Of a DNA stretch of 64,000 nt, positions 43,135 through 50,128 are shown in pieces (positions within the stretch are counted from its first letter, which is position 1; every line of letters starts with the position of its first letter). This DNA is from Lachnospiraceae bacterium (GTDB taxonomy: Bacteria; Bacillota_A; Clostridia; Lachnospirales; Lachnospiraceae): positions 1-64,000 of the forward strand of contig JAFWYN010000025.1 in NCBI GenBank assembly GCA_017522685.1, read 5' to 3'. Made by a program: the position numbers and the translations under genes. Below the pieces are notes generated by a model. That model had not been told where the DNA came from, did not search any database, and was given only the letters and a program-made list of their open reading frames with translations.

Positions 43135-44712
43135 ATGGGTTTTGATAAAGTAAAAGTGAAGCAGATATGTCTGGTTGCCTTATATATAGCGGCATTGGGG
43201 CTTGCACTTATTTACAGCAAGGTACTGTTTTCGGGGATAAAGATGTTTTTTGGTATATTGCTCCCTTTTATTATCGGTGGAGTAATTGCCTTTGTTCTGA
43301 ATATACCCATGAAGGCCATAGAGAAGAGTCTGTTTTCCAAAGCAAAGGGAAAGATGGGAAACAGTATTAAGCGACCTGTGAGTATGGTGTTGGCATTAAT
43401 CTTTGTGGTGGCTATTGTTGCCATGGTATTAGTTGCTGTGATACCGCAGCTTAGAATTACCCTGAAGACACTGGGCGCTAAAATTCCTCCCTTTTTGGAT
43501 GAGGTAGTGATATGGCTGCAGGGGATTTTGGCGGATTATCCGGAATTGTCCTCTTATGTTGAGAATTTTGAGAATATAGAGTTTAATTGGGAAGTTATTA
43601 TCGGAAGTGTGGGCGGATTCCTAAAGAATGGTGTGGGTAACATGTTTGGATTTACCTTGTCCGTAGCCGGGAATATCATCGGTGGTGTGGTAAATGCTTT
43701 GATTGCTTTAGTATTTGCTATTTACATTTTGTCCCAGAAGGAAAGCCTGCAGAGTCAGGGACTTCGTATAATCGATGCTTATACTAAACCGGGGCTAAAC
43801 AGCTGGATTCGTGATGTGTGTGGCAGATTATACACCAATTTCACTAATTTTATCTGCGGACAGTGTTTAGAAGCCGTAGTATTGGGCTGTTTGTTTATTA
43901 TTTTTATGACCATTTTCAGATTCCCCTATGCGGTGATGATTGGTACATTGATAGGCTTTACATCATTGATTCCTATCGTGGGAGCCTTTATAGGTTGTGG
44001 CGTGGGTGCCTTTATGATTTTGATTGATGACCCTATGCAGGCATTGTGGTTTGTAATCCTATTTTTGGTGCTTCAGCAGATTGAGGGTAATCTGATTTAT
44101 CCTAAGGTGGTGGGCAATTCCGTGGGACTGCCTTCTATCTGGGTGTTGGCATCGGTTACCATAGGTGGTAGCCTTTTTGGTGTGGCTGGTATGCTGGTAT
44201 TTATCCCTCTGATGTCTACTCTGTATTCCCTGCTTCGGGATGATGTGAACCGTCGTAATGGTGTAAAAGGCGGAAGACCACGCAGAGACCATGGGCAGAA
44301 AAATGGCCGTAACAAGGGAAATGCAGGCAATGCGATATCTCAGAAAAAGCAGGTACCCAACGCAAAGGCTCAGAAAACGGATAATAAAGGGAAAGCGGTT
44401 AATGCGGAAAATTCAGATGTGAATTCGCCCGAGCAGATTGTAGCCAGACTGGTGGCGGAGCAGGAAGTGAAGGTGAAGTCCGAGCTGGAGCAGGAGCTGA
44501 AGGAACAGCAGGTAAAAGCACAGCCCAGGCAACAAAGGGCTAAGGCACAGCAGAAGGCTGAGAGTCAGGAAAAGGTGGAGACTGCAAAAGTGGAAGCTAC
44601 GATGGCGGAAGCAATAGGCGAAGCAGCCAAGAAGTCGGCGAAAAAGAAGAATTACTATAGAAACCGTAATCGAAACAATCAGAATAAAAAAGTAAATACT
44701 CCTCGTACTTAG
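43135..44712 (+). CDS. AI-2E family transporter with basic/Gln-rich tail
   Basis: A 525-residue membrane protein. Residues ~1-365 carry about eight helices of the AI-2E (PerM/TqsA) family: GILLPFIIGGVIAFVLNIP, FICGQCLEAVVLGCLF, IPIVGAFIGCGVGAFM, and the family hallmark QQIEGNLIYPKVVGNSVGL. Family members export small signals or ions and some are Na+/H+ antiporters; the substrate here is not readable. Residues ~370-525 are a cytoplasmic low-complexity tail rich in Lys, Gln, Ala and Glu, ending YRNRNRNNQNKK, far longer than usual for the family (about 350-380 aa). The ribosome binding site is weak and distant. A terminator follows. Confidence 0.88.
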   Translation: MGFDKVKVKQICLVALYIAALGLALIYSKVLFSGIKMFFGILLPFIIGGVIAFVLNIPMKAIEKSLFSKAKGKMGNSIKRPVSMVLALIFVVAIVAMVLVAVIPQLRITLKTLGAKIPPFLDEVVIWLQGILADYPELSSYVENFENIEFNWEVIIGSVGGFLKNGVGNMFGFTLSVAGNIIGGVVNALIALVFAIYILSQKESLQSQGLRIIDAYTKPGLNSWIRDVCGRLYTNFTNFICGQCLEAVVLGCLFIIFMTIFRFPYAVMIGTLIGFTSLIPIVGAFIGCGVGAFMILIDDPMQALWFVILFLVLQQIEGNLIYPKVVGNSVGLPSIWVLASVTIGGSLFGVAGMLVFIPLMSTLYSLLRDDVNRRNGVKGGRPRRDHGQKNGRNKGNAGNAISQKKQVPNAKAQKTDNKGKAVNAENSDVNSPEQIVARLVAEQEVKVKSELEQELKEQQVKAQPRQQRAKAQQKAESQEKVETAKVEATMAEAIGEAAKKSAKKKNYYRNRNRNNQNKKVNTPRT

Positions 44713-44718
44713 AGGGTG

Positions 44719-44759
44719 AAAAGGTCGAATCCAACCGGGTTCGATCTTTTTTCTTTTTT
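44719..44759 (+). terminator. Terminator of the AI-2E gene
   Basis: AAAGGTCGAATCC pairs with GGGTTCGATCTTT around AACC (one G-U), with a long T-rich tract. Confidence 0.85.
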
Positions 44760-44770
44760 ATAACAAGCTA

Positions 44771-44820
44771 TTGACAGAACGGAATAAAGCGTGCATAATG
44801 TATATATCGCATATATACAT
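44771..44820 (+). promoter_or_regulatory. Promoter and palindromic operator of the GntR-ABC operon
   Basis: TTGACA (44771-44776), 17 bp spacer, CATAAT (44794-44799). A perfect inverted repeat, ATGTATATA (44798-44806), TCGCA, TATATACAT (44812-44820), overlaps the end of the -10 box and covers the start point. It is the probable binding site for the GntR-family protein encoded directly downstream. Confidence 0.85.
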
Positions 44821-44834
44821 TAAAGAGGTGCACT

Positions 44835-45215
44835 ATGGATATTATTATTACAAATTCTTCGGGTGAGCCAATTTACCTGCAAATCACATCCCAGATTAAG
44901 GACATGATTATGCGCGGTGAGTTAAAGGAGGGGGACGCCCTTCCATCCATGCGTAATCTGGCGGCACAGCTTCGGATCAGTGTGATTACCACCAAGCGTG
45001 CTTATGAGGATCTGGAACGGGAAGGCTTTATTGAGTCTTATTCCGGGAAGGGAAGCTTCGTAAAGGCACAAAATACGGAGCTGCTTCGGGAGGAGAACTT
45101 ACGTCAGATTGAAGGTTTATTGGGACAGGCCTGCGAAAAAGCAAACAGAAATCAGGTATCCCTGGAAGAACTGGTAGAAATGCTGGGTCTTCTGTATGAC
45201 AGCAGCAGGGAATAG
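44835..45215 (+). CDS. GntR-family regulator, YtrA type
   Basis: A 126-residue repressor of the YtrA subfamily. It has the winged helix-turn-helix of GntR (PIYLQITSQIKDMIMRGELKEG; LPSMRNLAAQLRISVITTKRAYEDLEREGFIESYSGKGSFV, here given in parts) and only a short helical C-terminal part for dimerisation, with no large ligand domain. YtrA regulators control adjacent ABC transporters and respond to cell-wall antibiotics. It is the first gene of an operon with an ATPase, two permeases and a CPBP protein. The 9-bp-arm palindrome at its promoter fits autorepression. Confidence 0.94.
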   Translation: MDIIITNSSGEPIYLQITSQIKDMIMRGELKEGDALPSMRNLAAQLRISVITTKRAYEDLEREGFIESYSGKGSFVKAQNTELLREENLRQIEGLLGQACEKANRNQVSLEELVEMLGLLYDSSRE

Positions 45216-45224
45216 GAGGAAAAC

Positions 45225-46103
45225 ATGTCAAATTTTGAGAATGCCATTGAGGTAAGAGACCTGACGGTAAAGTACGATGGTTTTACCCTGGACCATGTCA
45301 GCTTTGATGTGGCAAAGGGCAGTATCATGGGCTTCATAGGACAAAACGGAGCCGGCAAAACTACTACCATTAAGGCTATATTGAATATTATCAAAAGGAA
45401 TGAAGGAACCATCAAAATGTTCGGACTGGACAATATCCGGGATGAGATAGCCATAAAGGAGCAGGTATCCGCAGTGTTTGATGAGCTGCCCTATCACGAC
45501 CAGCTGAGTGCGAAGAACCTAAATATCATCATGAAGCATATTTATCGTGACTGGGATAGCGGGGTATTTAAGGAATATCTGGAAAGAATGTCCCTACCGG
45601 AGCGGAAGAAAATTGCTGATTTTTCCCGTGGTATGAAGATGAAGCTGCAGATAGCCGTAGCTCTTTCTCACAACGCCAAGCTGCTTATTATGGACGAGGC
45701 TACCAGCGGTCTGGACCCGGTGGTTCGTAATGAATGCCTGGATATGTTTATGGAGTATTTACAGAATGAGGAACATAGTATCCTGATGTCTTCTCACATT
45801 ACTTCTGATTTGGAAAAGGTATGTGACAGCGTCACCTTTATTCACAAGGGAAAGCTTTTGGTCACCGGCTACAAGGATGAAATCCTGGAGAACCATGGTG
45901 TGATTAAGTGTAAGAAGAGTGAGTACAAGGATATGGACCCGACAGATTTCATCAGTGCCCGTCTGTCAGACTTTGGCGCTTCTGTGATGGTGAAGGACAG
46001 AGCACTTTGCAGCAGTAAATATTCGGGGCTTGCCATGGATGGGACTACCTTGGAGGAAATCATGCTGTATTACGTAAATGCCGGGAAAAAGGAGTGGTCT
46101 TAA
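45225..46103 (+). CDS. ABC transporter ATP-binding protein
   Basis: A 292-residue ATPase with Walker A GQNGAGKTTT, Q-loop region, signature FSRGMKMKLQIA (an S-R-G-M variant of LSGGQ, usual in YtrB/EcsA-like ATPases), Walker B LLIMDEATSGLDP and the H-loop in ILMSSHIT. The last ~70 residues form a small C-terminal domain. AGGAGGAAA lies upstream of the ATG, 9 nt after the regulator stop. Its stop overlaps the first permease start by one base. It powers the two small permeases that follow; the substrate is unknown. Confidence 0.95.
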   Translation: MSNFENAIEVRDLTVKYDGFTLDHVSFDVAKGSIMGFIGQNGAGKTTTIKAILNIIKRNEGTIKMFGLDNIRDEIAIKEQVSAVFDELPYHDQLSAKNLNIIMKHIYRDWDSGVFKEYLERMSLPERKKIADFSRGMKMKLQIAVALSHNAKLLIMDEATSGLDPVVRNECLDMFMEYLQNEEHSILMSSHITSDLEKVCDSVTFIHKGKLLVTGYKDEILENHGVIKCKKSEYKDMDPTDFISARLSDFGASVMVKDRALCSSKYSGLAMDGTTLEEIMLYYVNAGKKEWS

Positions 46104-46819
46104 TGAAGGGATTAATCTATAAGGAACTGTTTCTGGGGAAGAAAACCTATCTGGGCCTTCTGGCAGTGGCATTGGGACTGGCTTTGTTGGGAATCCTGGT
46201 AGGCTTGGGAATACGTTACGGAAATATACAGGATATGGCGGCGGATGAGGTGACCAGCATGTTTCAGATGTTTGTATATTTTACCTATGGGATTCTGTTA
46301 TTCACCATAGGGGAAGACTTTTTTGCCATAGAACGGGATAAAGTGAAAGGCTGGCGAAAGTTGGAATATACCATGCCCGTCACTGCAAAAAAGCAGATGG
46401 CGGCTAGGTATCTTACGGCAGGGATTGTATTGATTGGCTGCTTTGTGCTGGGACTTGTAAATGCCGGTGCGATGGCACTAATGTTTCGCCGAACCTTCAC
46501 CGCGACCATGTTTAAGAATATGGTGATTATATTGTTACTGGTAATGGTACTGTTTTTGGCAGGAATGCCACAGTATCAAAGATTTTCTTCTCGGACAGTG
46601 ACATTTATTTATTCGGTTATTTTATCTGTATTGGTTATTGGGTCTACGGTTATTAGCATTAAGGAACCGGAGATACTTGAGGTGCTTATTAACAGTATGG
46701 TTAAGAATGTAGGTAGATTTGTGGACGGCTTCCTGTATCTGTCACCCATCATTATGCCGGTACTGTTTGCAGTCAGCTTCTTTTTATCCGTGAAAGCTTA
46801 TCAAAGGAGGGAAAAGTAA
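46103..46819 (+). CDS. ABC-2 type permease subunit 1
   Basis: A 238-residue membrane protein with six helices, starting MKGLIYKELFLGKKTYLGLL, the usual beginning of ABC-2 permeases in YtrA-type operons. The ATG at 46103 overlaps the ATPase stop (TAATG) with GGAGTGG upstream; GTG at 46094 is less likely. A cytoplasmic loop (WRKLEYTMPVTAKKQMAARYL) matches the ABC-2 coupling region. Pairs with the next gene to form the channel. Confidence 0.88.
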   Translation: MKGLIYKELFLGKKTYLGLLAVALGLALLGILVGLGIRYGNIQDMAADEVTSMFQMFVYFTYGILLFTIGEDFFAIERDKVKGWRKLEYTMPVTAKKQMAARYLTAGIVLIGCFVLGLVNAGAMALMFRRTFTATMFKNMVIILLLVMVLFLAGMPQYQRFSSRTVTFIYSVILSVLVIGSTVISIKEPEILEVLINSMVKNVGRFVDGFLYLSPIIMPVLFAVSFFLSVKAYQRREK

Positions 46820-47541
46820 TGCTGGGACTTCTTTATAAAGATTTGTGTGTAATGAAAAAAGAGATACTGTCTTATGCTATTATGGGGGGGCTTTTTATTA
46901 TCGCCGCCACCTGCATCCCTTTTTCGAAAATACCGGTACTACAGGGTGGAAACTATGCCATGGTTCCCGGTTTTTTAGTCATTTATGCGCTGCTGGCACT
47001 TGGTGGCATTTTGGGAATATATTTTCAAATCGATGAAAAGCGTCGATGGAGCGGATTTGTGGTATCCACTCCCGTAGGATATAAACAACTGGTTTTGTCC
47101 AAATATTTCTTTACACTGGCTTTAGGCTGGCTGGTGGTAGTAGCGGTTATGATAGGCGAAATCATAGGAGGTCTTATACCGGGGACAGTGAAGAGCGCAT
47201 CCCAGACGGCTGTAACCGTATTTTATCTTCTGATGCTGTATCAGGCCATAGACTATCCCTTCGCCTTCCGATATGGTTCCAAGCATGGTGTGAAGGTTCG
47301 ATTAATTTTATTGCTTCTGGGTTTTTATGCATTTATGATCTACATATTATTCGGGAAGGTGCCGGATACCGATGCACTTTTTGATTTTATTACCAAGCTG
47401 ATGGCCGGTGAGGTGCAATTGCCCCTGTATGTGCAGTATATGGGAGTGTTCCTGCCTTATGTGACCATGGCACTCTTTTATTTGTCCTATAAGCTTTCCT
47501 GCAGATGGTATTTGAAAGGGGTGGAGAATTATGAAGCATAA
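46819..47541 (+). CDS. ABC-2 type permease subunit 2
   Basis: A 240-residue, six-helix permease beginning MLGLLYKDLCVMKKEILSYA, with the KRRWSGFVVSTPVGYKQLVL coupling loop. It overlaps the previous stop by one base (TAATG) and its own end overlaps the CPBP gene by 11 nt, so the operon is tightly coupled. Similar in layout to subunit 1 but distinct in sequence. Confidence 0.88.
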   Translation: MLGLLYKDLCVMKKEILSYAIMGGLFIIAATCIPFSKIPVLQGGNYAMVPGFLVIYALLALGGILGIYFQIDEKRRWSGFVVSTPVGYKQLVLSKYFFTLALGWLVVVAVMIGEIIGGLIPGTVKSASQTAVTVFYLLMLYQAIDYPFAFRYGSKHGVKVRLILLLLGFYAFMIYILFGKVPDTDALFDFITKLMAGEVQLPLYVQYMGVFLPYVTMALFYLSYKLSCRWYLKGVENYEA

Positions 47542-48364
47542 TGGAAAAGAGAAGAAGCAGATATTTTTGTTTCTGGTGATTTGTCTGCCCGTAACCTGGC
47601 TCTTAGGCTGGATCGCCTATGACGGATTGTTTGGGGAAGAAGTGCTCCCCTGGGCCAATACCCTACATGTTTTGGCTTGTTTTATGCCGGCATTGACCGC
47701 TATATTTTTAAGCCTTGTGACTAAGGAAAGTCTTTGGAATCTGCAGTTTATGCCCAAGCTGCAGAAGAATGGCTTAATCTATGTGGTAGCCATTTTGTTA
47801 GGCATTCTGGTAGTTGGCTTGGAGATGGTTCCAACAATCTATATTTTCCCTAAGATGGCAAGCTTTCACCCGGAAGCGACGGCAGAAGTGATGTTCTATA
47901 CCATCTTGGCGGTTATTTCTACGGCCTGTATCCAGTTTTTTGTGGGTATGGGAGAAGAACTGGGCTGGATGGGCTATTTGTATCCCAGGATGGAGAATCT
48001 GTTTGGACTTACGGGAGCGGTGCTTTTGTCCATCGTAATCCGCGCCGGCTGGCATCTGATGATGACCCCTTGGGATGAATATCTGGGCTACAATATGTTT
48101 ATGCGCTGTGTGATGCATATTGTACTGGTATGTGTGGGAGTATGGCTGACCAAGAAAAGCGGTTCCGTGGTACCGGTATCCGTGTTTCACTGCCTGTTAA
48201 ATGGTCTGACAGCTGCCTTTAGTGGATTCATGGTGGTGGATAATAGCCTTTATGAGGTCAACCGCTATGTGGTGGATTTGGTGCAAATGGTGCCCATCGT
48301 ATTGATTGGTGTGGTATTCTTTGTAATCTTAAAGAGAAAATTTGATATGAAACCCCTTTTATAA
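47531..48364 (+). CDS. CPBP family intramembrane metalloprotease homologue
   Basis: A 277-residue membrane protein with about seven or eight helices. CPBP motifs: GEELGWMGYLYP (Glu142, Glu143), RAGWH (His) and SVFHCLLN (His-x3-Asn). Motif 1 of the family is normally EExxxR (GEELGWRG); here residue 147 is Met instead of Arg, while the metal-binding Glu and His residues are kept. Such proteins next to ABC operons often give self-immunity to, or process, peptide products. It is the last gene of the YtrA-type operon. Catalytic competence is uncertain because of the substitution. Confidence 0.85.
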   Translation: MKHNGKEKKQIFLFLVICLPVTWLLGWIAYDGLFGEEVLPWANTLHVLACFMPALTAIFLSLVTKESLWNLQFMPKLQKNGLIYVVAILLGILVVGLEMVPTIYIFPKMASFHPEATAEVMFYTILAVISTACIQFFVGMGEELGWMGYLYPRMENLFGLTGAVLLSIVIRAGWHLMMTPWDEYLGYNMFMRCVMHIVLVCVGVWLTKKSGSVVPVSVFHCLLNGLTAAFSGFMVVDNSLYEVNRYVVDLVQMVPIVLIGVVFFVILKRKFDMKPLL

Positions 48365-48424
48365 TCAGGAAAAATGGTGTAGTATGGAAAGCAGGATATC
48401 TAAGGAACCTACGGAGGATACTAC

Positions 48425-49549
48425 ATGAATTTAGAGAAAATTACGGAATATTTAGAAACTTTACCCGGCAGGGGCATCCCTTCCGTGGATTGTATGATTT
48501 ATAAGGAACATGAGCTGGTGTACCGCCATATGTGCGGTACTACCGATGAGGCATACAGCAAGCCCATACAGGGGGATGAGTTATACATCATGTTCTCCAT
48601 GACTAAGGTACAGACCATGACGGCTGTGATGCAGCTGGTGGAGCAGGGAAAGCTTTCCTTAGAAGATGAGGTGGGGACATATCTACCTGTCTACAAAGAG
48701 CTTACCGTGGAAGTGGACGGCCAAGTGGAGAAATGTGAAAAACCTCTGTTGATTTGGCAGTTGCTTTCCATGCAGTCTGGATTGGACTATGATTTGGAAC
48801 GTCCCGGCATCAAAAGAGTTTTACAGGAAAAGGGACAGCAGGCTACTACTCGTGAAATCGTGGATGCATTTGTAGAGTCACCATTGAAATTCGTACCGGG
48901 TGAGCATTTCCTTTATAGTCTGAGCCATGATGTGGCTGCTGCTATCGTGGAAGTGGTAAGCGGCATGAGCTTTGGTGAATATTTGAAGAAAAATATCTGG
49001 GTGCCCTTGGGCATGAAGAGAACCTTTTTTGCCAAGCCTGTGAATCGCTTGGAAAAGCTGGCTACCCAGTTTGAAATGGACGAAAAGGGTAATACGAAGG
49101 CCATGGGTCCTACCTGCAATTATCAGCTATCCGAAGCTTACGAAAGCGGTGGTGCCGGTCTGATCAGCTGCACGGAAGATTATGCAGTGTTTGCGGATAC
49201 ACTGGCATGTGGCGGTATCAGCAAAGAGGGAGTACGGATAATTAAGCCGGAAACCATTGAACTCATGAAGCAGAATCTCTTATGTGAGGCGTCACAGCAG
49301 GAGATTATAAACAATATGGGACGACTGGGCTACGGTTACGGCTGTGGTGTTCAGGTATTATTACAGCCCGAACTTTTGGGTAGCCCTGCACCCGCAGGCG
49401 TATTTGGTTGGGACGGTGCTGCAGGAAGCTGTATCATCATGGATACTGCCTCCAAGATATCCCTTGTCTATACCCAGCATGTAAGAAGCTGCGGCATGGC
49501 TTACGGAGAGGTTCACCCGCGATTACGAGACCTGCTATTTGAGGTTTGA
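48425..49549 (+). CDS. Serine hydrolase, beta-lactamase/esterase family
   Basis: A 374-residue enzyme of the class C beta-lactamase/penicillin-binding-like family. The active-site SxxK is S58-M-T-K61 in MFSMTKVQ, the second motif is YSLSHD (Tyr-x-x in place of YxN), and a late HxG-like segment is VFGWDGAAG. No signal peptide is seen, so it is likely a cytoplasmic esterase, D-amino peptidase or hydrolase rather than a secreted beta-lactamase. It starts 60 nt after the CPBP gene and may belong to the same operon. The substrate is unknown. Confidence 0.9.
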   Translation: MNLEKITEYLETLPGRGIPSVDCMIYKEHELVYRHMCGTTDEAYSKPIQGDELYIMFSMTKVQTMTAVMQLVEQGKLSLEDEVGTYLPVYKELTVEVDGQVEKCEKPLLIWQLLSMQSGLDYDLERPGIKRVLQEKGQQATTREIVDAFVESPLKFVPGEHFLYSLSHDVAAAIVEVVSGMSFGEYLKKNIWVPLGMKRTFFAKPVNRLEKLATQFEMDEKGNTKAMGPTCNYQLSEAYESGGAGLISCTEDYAVFADTLACGGISKEGVRIIKPETIELMKQNLLCEASQQEIINNMGRLGYGYGCGVQVLLQPELLGSPAPAGVFGWDGAAGSCIIMDTASKISLVYTQHVRSCGMAYGEVHPRLRDLLFEV

Positions 49550-49561
49550 GAAGCGTGTTAG

Positions 49562-49727
49562 GTTTTGAGTCGCCATCCTTATATAACCTAATGCAGGACT
49601 GTATGAATTCGTCGGCCCTTAGCGAGGTTTTCAGCCGAACTTGTTCGGCACGAGCTTAGTGCCGTTACGTAATTCATCCAAGCGAAAGCGTGTCCAAATA
49701 GGTTATATAAGGATGGCGACGAAAAAC
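49562..49727. repeat. 152-bp palindromic element with 22-bp inverted ends
   Basis: The arm starting GTCGCCATCCTTATATAACC (49569-49590) is perfectly complementary to the arm ending GGATGGCGAC (49699-49720). Five more outer base pairs follow a 2-nt mismatch. Inside, ATGAATT (49603-49609) pairs with AATTCAT (49671-49677) and GCCGAAC (49634-49640) with GTTCGGC (49643-49649). No coding frame. It could be a MITE-like element or a large structured RNA. The rest of 49550-50128 outside this element and the tRNA holds only AT-rich spacer. Confidence 0.75.
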
Positions 49728-49812
49728 AAATAGGTTATGTTAATTTCCCCAAATAACTCTGCGTAGGGTCCGAAAAAGTATCAAATATTACAAAAATTCG
49801 AAAAATTTAAAA

Positions 49813-49847
49813 AAGGTCTTGCTTTTTTCGGCAAGACCTTGTATAAT
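49813..49847 (+). promoter_or_regulatory. tRNA-Pro promoter inside a hairpin
   Basis: TTGCTT (49819-49824), 17 bp spacer, TATAAT (49842-49847), 12 bp before the tRNA. The -35 and spacer form AAGGTCTTGC/GCAAGACCTT (49813-49822 with 49831-49840), which with its poly-T loop could be a terminator for upstream transcription. Confidence 0.6.
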
Positions 49848-49859
49848 CATTTTTGTTCA

Positions 49860-49934
49860 CGGGGTGTGGCTCAGTTTGGTTAGAGCGCCGTCTTAGGGAG
49901 GCGGAGGCCGCAAGTTCGAATCTTGTCACTCCGA
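49860..49934 (+). tRNA. tRNA-Pro (AGG)
   Basis: Acceptor CGGGGTG/CACTCCG (one G-U) with discriminator A, anticodon stem CCGTC/GGCGG, loop TTAGGGA (anticodon AGG), T loop TTCGAAT. It is similar to tRNA-Pro(TGG) at 13406 in the acceptor and D arms. CCA is not encoded. Confidence 0.94.
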
Positions 49935-49938
49935 TAGG

Positions 49939-49968
49939 AAGAAGTCGATGATGTCGGCTTCTTTTTTT
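49939..49968 (+). terminator. tRNA-Pro terminator
   Basis: AAGAAGTCGA (49939-49948) pairs with TCGGCTTCTT (49954-49963) apart from one mismatch/wobble, then a T run. Confidence 0.85.
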
Positions 49969-50128
49969 ATGCCGTCGGGATGGTTTTTTTAGAAAAAATA
50001 AAAACGAAATGCGAATTTACAGAAAATTCAATAAAAGTACTGGATTTTTTTGAAAGAAGTGATATAATATATTACATGATGGGGTAATAGGGAGTGCCCA
50101 AATACAGAATTAGGAAGGGGCGTTTTGC

